DNA of 64,000 nt from the NCBI GenBank assembly GCA_963668585.1, contig OY764869.1:1922001-1986000 (forward strand), read 5' to 3'. This DNA is from Bin87 sp963668585 (GTDB lineage: Bacteria; Chloroflexota; Dehalococcoidia; Lucifugimonadales; UBA3495). The notes beneath the pieces were generated by a model. That model was not told where the DNA came from and did no database searches. It was given only the letters and a program-made list of their open reading frames with translations. The position numbers and the translations under genes are program-made. This document shows, piece by piece, positions 34,565 to 42,222 of the stretch (positions are counted from its first letter, which is position 1; each line of letters begins with the position of its first letter).

Positions 34565-35968
34565 ATGGCATCTCAGGACATTGCCTTGATGGCCCACTTG
34601 ATGCGTCGCGCCGGTTTTGGAGCCACCCGGGAGGAACTCGAACAGCGAGTCGCCAACGGGTACGAGGCCACGGTCGAGGAACTCCTCGATCCCGAAAGCC
34701 AGCCGGCAATCGACCGATATGAACTGGTCCGGTACCACCCGTGGACCTGGCGCCCGGGCACGATCCAGGGCATGGGGTCCGCCGAGTGGCTGTACTTCAT
34801 GACCAACACCAAGCGGCCGCTGGAAGAAAAGATGGCTTTGTTCTGGCACCAGGTCTTCGCCACCGGTGTCTCCAAGGTGGACCACTACGACGAGATCACC
34901 CGCATGGTCGCCCTGTTCCGTGAAAAGGGAATGGGCAACTACAAGGATCTGCTCCTTGAAATCTCGAAGAACCCCGCCATGATCTACTGGCTGGACAACT
35001 TCGAAAACCACGCCGATGCCGTCAACGAAAACTGGGGCCGCGAACTGCTGGAACTGTTCAGCATGGGCGTTGGCACGTACACCGAAGTTGACGTCCGCGA
35101 AGCATCCCGCGCTTTCACCGGCTGGACCTTTGAGCCGAAGCTTCCGCGTGGCCCCATCGGTCGCCACGACTGGCAATTCCAGTACCTTGCGGAAGACCAC
35201 GATGACGGCGAAAAAACCTTCCTGGGGGAAACTGGCAACTTCAACGGTGATGACATCATTGACATAGTGTGCCAGCACCCGGCCACCGCCACGTTCATCG
35301 CCCGCCACCTGTACAACTTCTTCGTTGCCGACGAAGCGCAGGTTCCGGCTTGGCAGGTGATTCCGCCGGTGGACGAAGATGCCATTGACGCCCTGGCTGA
35401 CGCTTTCGTCGAATCCGACGGAAACCTCACCGAGGTGCTCAGGGTTCTCTTCAACAGCGATTTCTTCAAGAATGCCCGGTACGCCAGGCTGAAGAGCCCC
35501 GCCGAAGTGGTGGTTGGCACCCTGCGGCTGGTTGGCGGCTTCGAGTTCCCGGCCCCCGGTCTGGGCGAAATGGCGCGCCAGCCCACCTACATGGGCCAGG
35601 ACCTGCTGAATCCCCCCAGCGTGGAAGGCTGGCACACCGGCGTCGAGTGGATCAACAGCGGTTCGCTGATGCGCCGCATCAACTTCACCGCCGACATGGT
35701 CAGCGACGTTGATCGCCCGGGCATCCGCTCCATGATTGGACGTATGCAGGCCCAGGGTGAGTTGACCCCGCAGGCCATGGTGGACAACTGTCTGGACCTG
35801 ATGGGCCCGCTGGAAGTGGACGATGCGACCCGCTCCGAGTTGGTCTCGCACGCTCAGAACCAGGGCAACTTGTCCTGGGGCACTGACGCCGACCTCAATG
35901 CCTCCAAGGAGCGCATTTCGGAAATGCTGCAGTTGATCGTCTCGCTGCGCGACTACCAGTACGCCTGA
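34565..35968 (+). CDS. DUF1800 family protein
   Basis: This 467-residue protein shows the DUF1800 pattern: HLMRRAGFGATREELEQRV near the start, then KMALFWHQVFATG, a NPAMIYWLDNFENHADAVNENWGRELLELFSMGVG core and EASRAFTGWTF. PPSVEGWHTG and WINSG lie near the end. The family is almost always paired with DUF1501, as here, and its biochemical role is unknown. The start at 34565 has GGAGG upstream; no signal peptide is visible. It heads a plus-strand run with DUF1501 and an NHL-repeat protein. Confidence 0.93.
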   Translation: MASQDIALMAHLMRRAGFGATREELEQRVANGYEATVEELLDPESQPAIDRYELVRYHPWTWRPGTIQGMGSAEWLYFMTNTKRPLEEKMALFWHQVFATGVSKVDHYDEITRMVALFREKGMGNYKDLLLEISKNPAMIYWLDNFENHADAVNENWGRELLELFSMGVGTYTEVDVREASRAFTGWTFEPKLPRGPIGRHDWQFQYLAEDHDDGEKTFLGETGNFNGDDIIDIVCQHPATATFIARHLYNFFVADEAQVPAWQVIPPVDEDAIDALADAFVESDGNLTEVLRVLFNSDFFKNARYARLKSPAEVVVGTLRLVGGFEFPAPGLGEMARQPTYMGQDLLNPPSVEGWHTGVEWINSGSLMRRINFTADMVSDVDRPGIRSMIGRMQAQGELTPQAMVDNCLDLMGPLEVDDATRSELVSHAQNQGNLSWGTDADLNASKERISEMLQLIVSLRDYQYA

Positions 35969-35976
35969 TTTCAGCG

Positions 35977-36007
35977 TTGCGGCGCTGCGTCAATCGTTGC
36001 GCCGCAA
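35977..36007 (+). other. Intercistronic hairpin between DUF1800 and DUF1501 genes
   Basis: A perfect 9-bp stem (35977-35985 TTGCGGCGC with 35999-36007) has a 13-nt loop and no T-run. It probably protects or tunes the upstream message. Confidence 0.5.
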
Positions 36008-36061
36008 TCACAGGTTGATCATCCGCCCCAGGCGGACCGACATTCACAGGAGCAAGCAAAA

Positions 36062-37189
36062 ATGACCGCGACCAGGAAAGACCCAGTTCTGGTAGTGTTG
36101 CAGCTCACCGGCGGCAACGACTACATGAACACCGTCATCCCGCACTCCGACCCGTTGTACCGCGACAACCGTCCGGTGGTTGGCGTGTCTGACGACCGCA
36201 TTGTCAAGCTCAACGACCGCATCGGTCTCCACCCCGAAGTTGCACCCCTGAAGCGCTTCTGGGATTCCGGCGACATGGCGATCATCCACGGCGTAGGATA
36301 TGCCAACAGCCCACGCAGCCACTTCCGCAGCATGGACATCTGGCACACCTGCGAACCCGACAAGCTCGGCACCGAAGGCTGGTTGGGCCGCGCCACCCGC
36401 GACATCGACCCCAACAAGGACAACGTGGTAACGGCCGTCAGCTTTGGCCCCAGCCTGCCCCGAGCCCTGGCTCTCTCGGGCGTGCCGGTTGCGTGCGTCG
36501 ATGACCTGAACAACTTCGGGATGCTCACCAGCATCCAGGAGGAGATGCAGCGGGACAAGATCATCAACCGCTTCACCCGCCTGTACTCCCCCACCATCGG
36601 CAACGGGTTTGTCATGGACTACCTGGGTCAGACCGGACTCGACAGCCTCAAGGCCGCCGACATCCTGAACGTGGCTCCGGAGCGCTACAGCAGCACCGTT
36701 GAGTATCCTGACACCCCGATTGCCCGGAAGCTCAAGGGCGTCTCGCAGGTCCACCAGGCGGACCTGGGCGCACGCGTCCTCTACTGCGACCACGGCAGCT
36801 TCGACAGCCACTCCAACCAGGTTGGAATGCACGACGGGCTGTGGCGCGACGTTTCCGGCGCGGTTGCCAGCTTCTTCGACGACCTCCGTGAAAACGATGC
36901 CAGCGACAACGTCATCCTGATGATGTTCTCCGAGTTCGGCCGCCGTGTCCACGACAACGGCAGCGGCACCGACCACGGCGCAGCCGGTCTGGTGTTCGTC
37001 ATGGGCGACGGCATCAAGGGCGGCGAGTACGGCGAATATCCGTCTTCCCGCGCAGAAAACTTGGAGCAGGGCGACCTCGTCCCCGGCACCGACTTCCGCA
37101 GCGTGTACTCCTCGATCCTGGAAAACTGGATGGGTCTGGACGCCAACCCCATCGTCAGCGGCACCTTCGAAAAGGTGGCGTTCGTCTAA
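36062..37189 (+). CDS. DUF1501 family protein (sulfatase/phosphatase-like fold)
   Basis: This 375-residue protein matches DUF1501: LVVLQLTGGNDYMNTVIPHSDPLYRDNRP, IHGVGYANSPRSHFRSMDIWHT, the HGSFDSHSNQ segment and MMFSEFGRRVHDNGSGTDHGAAGLVFVMG. The last segments hold candidate metal ligands resembling alkaline phosphatase-like enzymes. DUF1501 proteins usually carry a Tat signal peptide, but this one starts directly with the domain. It follows DUF1800 after 93 bp, with AGGAG before its start. Confidence 0.93.
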   Translation: MTATRKDPVLVVLQLTGGNDYMNTVIPHSDPLYRDNRPVVGVSDDRIVKLNDRIGLHPEVAPLKRFWDSGDMAIIHGVGYANSPRSHFRSMDIWHTCEPDKLGTEGWLGRATRDIDPNKDNVVTAVSFGPSLPRALALSGVPVACVDDLNNFGMLTSIQEEMQRDKIINRFTRLYSPTIGNGFVMDYLGQTGLDSLKAADILNVAPERYSSTVEYPDTPIARKLKGVSQVHQADLGARVLYCDHGSFDSHSNQVGMHDGLWRDVSGAVASFFDDLRENDASDNVILMMFSEFGRRVHDNGSGTDHGAAGLVFVMGDGIKGGEYGEYPSSRAENLEQGDLVPGTDFRSVYSSILENWMGLDANPIVSGTFEKVAFV

Positions 37190-37238
37190 TCGATGCGGGT
37201 TCCGGTCACCGGGACGCGCCAATTGGCAAAAACCGGTC

Positions 37239-37267
37239 GGGGCCAGCGGGTGCATTCTCCTGGCCCC
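37239..37267 (+). other. Intercistronic hairpin between DUF1501 and NHL genes
   Basis: An 8-bp stem (GGGGCCAG 37239-37246 with CTGGCCCC 37260-37267) and a 13-nt loop lie in the 154-bp gap between the two genes. No T-run follows. Confidence 0.4.
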
Positions 37268-37343
37268 GTCAACATGGGAAAGCAGTGCGGCAAGCGCCGA
37301 AACTGCTTCGCCCATCAAAACAAGGCTTTGAGCAGGTAAAACT

Positions 37344-38405
37344 ATGCTTACGCAAATCGCAAAGGGCCGCGTGTATGACTACAGCCATTCGGTGGGGCGC
37401 GGCGCCGCGTCCGGGATGGGTTTCAGTCAGCCGACGGCCATGGTCTATGAAGGCAACACGGTTTATGTGCTGAACCGTGGACTCGAAGGCATCTCCAACG
37501 TGCCGTGGAACCGTGTCGCCTATGGCGCCAGGGTCAGCATCATCGACCTGGGTGACGAACCCGGGGACGAAGAGTTCACCGGCGAATTCGGCAAGTACGG
37601 CGACCGCGACGGGGAGTTCATTTGGCCCTCCGGCATGGTGCTGACCAGCGGCGGCAACATCCTGATTGCCGACGAATGGCTGAACCAGGTGTCCGAATTC
37701 GGGAAAGACGGATCCTTCGTAAGGAAGTGGAGCACCGTCCCCTCGGAAGATGGCAAGGAGCACGGCACCGCCAGCATCGCGTGCGACGCGGACGGCAACG
37801 TCTATTGCACCGACGGGCGCAGCCATGAGGTGCGCAAGTTCACCGCCGACGGCCGGTTCGTCACCGCCTGGGGTGAGTTGGGCGATGGCAACGGCCAGTT
37901 CAATTCTCCGTGGGGCATAACCGTGGACCAGAATGACGGTTCCGTGTACGTTGCTGACCATCGCAACCACCGGATACAGAAATTCACCTCCGACGGCGAA
38001 TGGCTGATGCAGATCGGCGAGGCTGGCACCAAGCGCGGCCAACTCCATCTGCCCGTCAAGGTCACGGTGGATCCCCAGGGCGACGTGTACGTGGCGGACT
38101 GGAGCGACAATGGCATGCACCCCGGCAAGGTGCAGGTGTTTGACCGCGACGGCAATTTCATCATCTCCCTGATTGGCGACGCCCAGCAACTCAGCAAGTG
38201 GGCGGACATGACCGTGCAGGCCAACGCCGACTACCTCAAGCGACGCCGGGAAGTTGCCACCACCGAATCCGAGTGGCGCTTCGCCCTGCCCACCGACCTG
38301 TACTTTGACGAGACCGGTCGGCTGGTGGTGCTCGACGCGCAGCGCAGTCGCCTCCAGATTTACAACAAGATGGACGGCTACTTGGTCCCCCAGATGAACC
38401 TGTAG
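37344..38405 (+). CDS. NHL-repeat beta-propeller protein
   Basis: This 353-residue protein has repeated NHL-type blades, for example GEFIWPSGMVLTSGGNILIADEWLNQVSEF, GTASIACDADGNVYCTDGRSHEVRKF and GQFNSPWGITVDQNDGSVYVADHRNHRIQKF. It should fold as a six-bladed propeller for binding proteins, RNA or small ligands. No signal peptide is visible. It follows the DUF1800/DUF1501 pair and probably belongs to the same function, which is unknown. Confidence 0.85.
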   Translation: MLTQIAKGRVYDYSHSVGRGAASGMGFSQPTAMVYEGNTVYVLNRGLEGISNVPWNRVAYGARVSIIDLGDEPGDEEFTGEFGKYGDRDGEFIWPSGMVLTSGGNILIADEWLNQVSEFGKDGSFVRKWSTVPSEDGKEHGTASIACDADGNVYCTDGRSHEVRKFTADGRFVTAWGELGDGNGQFNSPWGITVDQNDGSVYVADHRNHRIQKFTSDGEWLMQIGEAGTKRGQLHLPVKVTVDPQGDVYVADWSDNGMHPGKVQVFDRDGNFIISLIGDAQQLSKWADMTVQANADYLKRRREVATTESEWRFALPTDLYFDETGRLVVLDAQRSRLQIYNKMDGYLVPQMNL

Positions 38406-38451
38406 GCGAATCCAGACCGGAACGCGAAGTTTCGGAGCAGATCTCATCAAA

Positions 38452-38478
38452 CAGGGGCGAGTATTTCATTCGCCCCTG
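38452..38478 (+). repeat. Palindromic hairpin related to the 32757 palindrome
   Basis: The arms CAGGGGCGA (38452-38460) and TCGCCCCTG (38470-38478) form a 9-bp stem around GTATTTCAT. The arms share the GGGGCGA / TCGCCCC sequence of the 28-bp palindrome at 32757-32784, so the two look like members of one family. It could also terminate the NHL transcript, though no T-run follows. Confidence 0.55.
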
Positions 38479-38503
38479 AATTCAACTGAATGCGCTGACG
38501 AAA

Positions 38504-38830
38504 ATGATCACGTATGACCAGGAACCTGAATACGTCAGGCTTGCGGAAACCTCGCCGGTGATGCTTTGCAGCGAAGCGCCACCCGAAATTCTCGAAGCGT
38601 GCGCCCTAGACAACGAACCCACTCCTTTCCTGGAGCGGTTTTTTGAAGCCGGTATTCGCGCCTACGCCAGGCATGAGTACGGCCGTGAGTTGCCGCAGAT
38701 GTACGTCAACAACGCCATCCTGGTCCTGTGGCTGCGCTCCTGCAGACTCTACACCAACGGCTTGTTGGGAGTAACCGACCCGGACCTCGACCGGCAGTTT
38801 TTCTCCAGCGCAGACGTTACCATCACCTGA
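38504..38830 (+). CDS. Small hypothetical protein
   Basis: I do not recognise this 108-residue product. It starts MITYDQEPEYVRLAETSPVM, has no signal peptide or membrane segment, and is mildly acidic with a hydrophobic YVNNAILVLWLRSCRLY stretch that suggests a folded core. No clear ribosome site precedes the ATG. It lies on the same strand between the NHL and SDR genes, which supports a real gene, but the evidence is thin. Confidence 0.5.
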   Translation: MITYDQEPEYVRLAETSPVMLCSEAPPEILEACALDNEPTPFLERFFEAGIRAYARHEYGRELPQMYVNNAILVLWLRSCRLYTNGLLGVTDPDLDRQFFSSADVTIT

Positions 38831-38874
38831 CCACGCCGGGGTCCGTTCGCTGGCAAGCAAAGGGGTGTTGCGCC

Positions 38875-39714
38875 GTGCCTTCCATATTGGATCCAAAAGC
38901 ATCAGGAGCCAGACGATTTGAAGGGCGGGTCGCCGTTGTGACCGGCGGCGGACAGGGTATCGGCGCGGCTACCGCCCGGCGCCTGGCACAAGAAGGCGCC
39001 TCCATAGTAATCGGCGACATGGTGGCAGAATCCAGCGAGCGAGTGCGCAGCGCGATTCAGGATTTCGGCGGTTCCTGTGAAATCGCTCTGGGCGACCTGT
39101 CCCAGTGGGAAAACGCCGAAGCGCTGATGTCCAAAGCCCACGACGCCTTTGGCAGGATTGACGTGCTGGCCAACATTGCCGGCGGAACCATCTGGTTCCA
39201 GTCATTTCAGTACTACACTCCCGATCAAATCCGCGCCGAGTTGGACCGGAGTTTCTGGACTGCGATGTGGTGTTGCCGCGCCGCGTTGCCCTACATGATT
39301 GACCAGGGATCGGGAGCAATCGTCAACATCGCAACCCACGCCGTTACCGGACGGTTTCGGGTACCCTACGCCGCCGCCAAAGCCGGGCAGATCGGGTTGA
39401 CCACCTCGTTGGCGCGTGAGGTGGCGCACCTTGGCGTCCGAGTCAACTGCATTGCCCCCAGCGGAACCGCGGCAGACGACCGCGTAACTCCCCGAGACCA
39501 TGGCGTTGGCGTCGCTCCGCCCGAACTTCCGCCCACCGAACAGGCTGACCAGGAGCAATACCGTTCGGCAACGCGGAACTCGGAGATCCCCATGGGGCGA
39601 CGCGGCGAGGCCGACGAGCAGGCTGCGGCCATCGCGTTCCTGGCATCCCCGGACGCTTCATACATCACGGGCCAGGTTCTGGCCGTTGGCGGAGGCCAGC
39701 CCTACCCCTTCTGA
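38875..39714 (+). CDS. Short-chain dehydrogenase/reductase, BenD-like
   Basis: This classical SDR has VVTGGGQGIGAATARRLA (Rossmann NAD(P) site) and NIAGG. The catalytic tyrosine-lysine pair lies in VPYAAAKAGQIGLTTSLARE. The position of the usual catalytic serine (NIATHAV) is threonine. The segment FRVPYAAAKAGQ recalls cis-diol dehydrogenases such as BenD, which work with Rieske dioxygenases, and a Rieske protein lies 866 bp downstream. The GTG at 38875 (AGGGGTG upstream) gives a start that does not overlap the previous gene. The substrate is unproven. Confidence 0.85.
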   Translation: MPSILDPKASGARRFEGRVAVVTGGGQGIGAATARRLAQEGASIVIGDMVAESSERVRSAIQDFGGSCEIALGDLSQWENAEALMSKAHDAFGRIDVLANIAGGTIWFQSFQYYTPDQIRAELDRSFWTAMWCCRAALPYMIDQGSGAIVNIATHAVTGRFRVPYAAAKAGQIGLTTSLAREVAHLGVRVNCIAPSGTAADDRVTPRDHGVGVAPPELPPTEQADQEQYRSATRNSEIPMGRRGEADEQAAAIAFLASPDASYITGQVLAVGGGQPYPF

Positions 39715-39908
39715 GGACGCTGGCGGTGGTCCCGATCAGCCTGATGTGGGGCATGTGCCCGGCTGCTGCATGGCTGGACGGGTGTGGTTTGCGCGGGCAG
39801 GTTTGAGATCCGCCCATGCGTGTGCATGGCCGTTGGCGAACCACCAGGGTGGGACGGCGCCTGGGGGGCGGCGTCTTTCCGGAGGGGTGGAGGGTTTCTC
39901 GTCCCTGC

Positions 39909-39958
39909 GGTTGGTGGTTCGTTGGTTGGCGGTTGGTTGGTTTTGGTTTGGGGTTGGT
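39909..39958 (+). repeat. GGTTG-rich low-complexity tract
   Basis: About 50 bp made almost only of G and T, with GG pairs spaced by one to four bases (GGTTGGTGG, GGTTGGTTGG, GGGGTTGG). It could form two-layer G-quadruplexes on the plus strand. It codes for nothing credible. Confidence 0.7.
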
Positions 39959-40276
39959 GTGAGAGGCGGGAATCCGGATCGTTGTCAGCGCACGGCCAGT
40001 ACGCAACTATTTGAACGGCAGTTTCGTGGTCGCAGGACTATTTGGTTGAGTCCCTACCACGCGGGCCCGAACAATCCCGGTGGGCCAGTGCGGCACCGCC
40101 GGTGAGTACGTTGGTCGGATATCGGCGAATTGCCACCTGGACCGGTTGCGATTTGTTGCTGACGGGGTTGGCCGTCGATCCGGAAATCTGCCTCTCTGGG
40201 GTTGTGGTGGAGCAGCTGCTTGATCTAGACAGTATTAGGATATACGTTCGTATTGGTGATGTTAAGGGGGTTTTTT

Positions 40277-40305
40277 ACAGGGATGGACAGGATGTACAGG
40301 ATGAA
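40277..40305 (+). repeat. Short tandem repeat of an ACAGGATG unit
   Basis: After a run of six T, three units of about 9 bp follow: ACAGGGATGG, ACAGGATGT, ACAGGATGA, then degenerate units. Its origin is unknown; it looks like a small intergenic repeat. Confidence 0.6.
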
Positions 40306-40376
40306 CGAGATGAATGGGTAGATTAGGATGGGCACGATTTGGGGTTGTGGCTGTGAGTGCCTGCGGTGGGTGGTTT

Positions 40377-40440
40377 GTCCTTCGACAGGCTCGGGATGAA
40401 CGGACGGCTTCGACTATTTTCTATAAGCGAATGGCGCTGG
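40377..40440 (+). repeat. MITE-like repeat, copy 6 (right part only)
   Basis: The core GTCCTTCGACAGGCTCGGGA is followed by TGAACGGACGGCTTCGAC and a worn right end, CTATAAGCGAATGGC. The left half of the element is absent. It lies upstream of the Rieske gene. Confidence 0.6.
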
Positions 40441-40579
40441 CACCTGCTGCCGGTTTCGTTCCGTTTCGTGAGGCGAAGCGCTGCGCTGTTTTGCCCGATG
40501 GAGGACCATAACGACGGAGCATCACCTGTTCTGCTAATATAGGCGAAATCCAACACCCAATGAGACGGGAGGAGCGAAT

Positions 40580-42028
40580 ATGGGACTGAAACGCCTCTTG
40601 CTCAAACCGCTTTCCGGTTATCCGGGCGGTTACAAGAAAATGCGCCGGGGTACGCAGGGGTTCGATTCCACGCCGCCCTTCAAGGTTCCGGACAATCCCC
40701 GGGACCGTCGCAGCCGTATTCCTCCCACGGGGTTCCGTGAGTATTGGTATCCGGCCCTGCCCGCGAAGGATGTCAAGAAAAACGAGCCGACCGTGCTGCG
40801 GATGCTGGACACTGATGTGGTGTTCTTCAAAGACAAGCAGGGCGAGGTGCAGGCCCTGCTGGACTGGTGCCCCCACCGCGCGGTTTACCTGTCCATGGGC
40901 CGTTGTTATTTCGAGGGCTTCCTAACGTGCCCGTACCACGGCGCGACCTTCGACGGCGATGGCAACTGCGTCGCGTTCCTGACCGAAGGCCCGGAATCGA
41001 TGATGGTCGGCGCGCCTGGAATGAAGGCGCGGAAATTCCCCACCGTGACTCTCAAAGGGTTGGTTTTTGTCTGGATGGGCGAGGGCGAACCGGTCGATCC
41101 GCAGGAAGATATTCCCCCGGAAATGTTCGAAGAGCACAATATCTGCCGCCCTTCGTTCTGCATGTTTGACTGCAACTGGGTGCTGGTTCTGGAGAACACG
41201 ATGGATGCGCACAACGCTTTCATGGTGCATCGCAACGCCCTGCGGATGCTGGGCAGTCGGGTGGGAGGCAGGCCGCGCACGCCGCTGGGCTACCGCGTCA
41301 ACCTGGTCAACAACAAAAACGTGCACTACAGGCCGGGCAGCGGCAAGGCGTCCACCGAAAGGTACTACTACGACGAGGACGGGAACATCCCCTACCAGAT
41401 GTACTATCCCGGTGTTGATGGCGTCTGGCCCCTGCACCGCTGGCGGTTGGCGTGGACGTGGTTTTTCGACTGGAAGGCCCGCCGGAGGGGTCAGGACCCT
41501 CAGTATCGCCGCGCTGCGCCGGCCGATACGCCGGACGTCAATGAATGGAACGGCACCCGGCTGCCCGGGATGTCGCGGACCGGGGGAAACAACCGGTACT
41601 TCCGCAGCACCCGCTGGCCGGTGCCGGTGGAGGAGAATCTCACCAGGATGGTGTATCTCAATGTGGAGAGATACGAAAAACGTCCCGGCCTGTTCCGGCG
41701 ACTGGTCAGCAGCGTGACCTGGCCCTATCGAAACTGGGAGCTAAACTTCAACTTCCGCAACCAGGACTACGACGCAGAAAAGTACACCCAATACGACATG
41801 CCCGAGTATCTGTCGTCCACAGATTCCGTGGTCGTGGCGATGCGTCGCCTTTTCGTTGATCACAACCGCGACGTGATCCGCCAGCGTGAGCAGGAAGAGG
41901 CGTTCCCCGAGGTTCTGGAAGAAAGCGAAGCTGAACGCATGGTGCGCGAAGGCGACGTCAAGGTCGCATCATCCACCGAAGCATTCGACGCTGACCGGTT
42001 GGAAGCGGAACTGTTGCGGCGAGTCTGA
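40580..42028 (+). CDS. Rieske non-heme iron oxygenase, alpha subunit-like
   Basis: This 482-residue oxygenase has a Rieske [2Fe-2S] site in CPHRAVYLSMG followed after the usual gap by CPYHGATF. The catalytic mononuclear iron site is ENTMDAHNAFMVHRN (Asp and two His). The C-terminal catalytic domain is followed by a charged tail. Such enzymes hydroxylate aromatic rings or demethylate/oxidise sterol-like and other substrates. No beta subunit, ferredoxin or reductase gene is adjacent, so electrons must come from elsewhere. GGAGGAG precedes the ATG. The BenD-like SDR upstream may act on its product, but that is inference. Confidence 0.9.
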   Translation: MGLKRLLLKPLSGYPGGYKKMRRGTQGFDSTPPFKVPDNPRDRRSRIPPTGFREYWYPALPAKDVKKNEPTVLRMLDTDVVFFKDKQGEVQALLDWCPHRAVYLSMGRCYFEGFLTCPYHGATFDGDGNCVAFLTEGPESMMVGAPGMKARKFPTVTLKGLVFVWMGEGEPVDPQEDIPPEMFEEHNICRPSFCMFDCNWVLVLENTMDAHNAFMVHRNALRMLGSRVGGRPRTPLGYRVNLVNNKNVHYRPGSGKASTERYYYDEDGNIPYQMYYPGVDGVWPLHRWRLAWTWFFDWKARRRGQDPQYRRAAPADTPDVNEWNGTRLPGMSRTGGNNRYFRSTRWPVPVEENLTRMVYLNVERYEKRPGLFRRLVSSVTWPYRNWELNFNFRNQDYDAEKYTQYDMPEYLSSTDSVVVAMRRLFVDHNRDVIRQREQEEAFPEVLEESEAERMVREGDVKVASSTEAFDADRLEAELLRRV

Positions 42029-42060
42029 CAATCGCGCCCGGTTGTCCACAGGCGCTTCAT

Positions 42061-42085
42061 GGCGGGGACTGCGCCAGTCCCCGCC
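42061..42085 (+). terminator. Hairpin after the Rieske gene (terminator-like)
   Basis: A perfect 10-bp GC-rich stem (42061-42070 GGCGGGGACT with 42076-42085) has a 5-nt loop, 33 bp after the stop. No U-tract follows, so it may act only as an RNA 3'-end protector. Confidence 0.5.
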
Positions 42086-42106
42086 GAATCGTTTCAGGCG
42101 GCCTGA

Positions 42107-42112
42107 TATACT
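42107..42112 (+). promoter_or_regulatory. -10 element of the tRNA-Ser gene
   Basis: TATACT lies 15 bp upstream of the tRNA 5' end. No good -35 is visible, in part because the expected place overlaps the hairpin at 42061-42085. Confidence 0.35.
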
Positions 42113-42127
42113 AGGAACGCCGGACGC

Positions 42128-42218
42128 GGAGGGATGGCAGAGTGGACGAATGCGGCGGTCTTGAAAACCGTTAACCCCCACAAAGGGTTCGTGGGTTCGA
42201 ATCCCACTCCCTCCGCCA
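42128..42218 (+). tRNA. tRNA-Ser (anticodon UGA)
   Basis: The acceptor arms GGAGGGA (42128-42134) and TCCCTCC (42208-42214) pair fully, with discriminator G and an encoded CCA. The anticodon loop CTTGAAA gives anticodon TGA. The long variable arm (AACCCCCACAAAGGGTT) and the T-loop GTTCGAATC fit a type II serine tRNA of 91 nt with CCA. It decodes UCA and, by wobble, other UCN codons. Confidence 0.97.
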
Positions 42219-42222
42219 ACTT

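Larger units (their letters stand above)
39715..40579. other. Long intergenic region with low-complexity repeats
   Basis: About 865 bp without a convincing gene; the longer open frames are Gly/Trp/Arg-rich and look like noise. It contains a G/T-rich GGTTG tract (39909-39958), an ACAGGATG tandem repeat (40277-40305) and a partial MITE-like repeat (40377-40440). A TAATAT (40535-40540) before the Rieske gene may be its -10, but no -35 is clear. Confidence 0.7.

Noticed and set aside
34517..35851. 444-residue open frame on the minus strand opposite DUF1800
   Set aside because: Antisense shadow; Val/Asp/His-rich composition typical of frames opposite GC-rich genes.
36044..37318. 424-residue open frame on the minus strand opposite DUF1501
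   Set aside because: Antisense shadow with no domain or ribosome site.
39784..40014. Gly/Trp/Val-rich open frame over the GGTTG tract
   Set aside because: Low-complexity translation of the repeat; no start signal.
42208..42218. tRNA-Ser 3' end as a phage attachment site
   Set aside because: No integrase or repeated tRNA end is found in the window.
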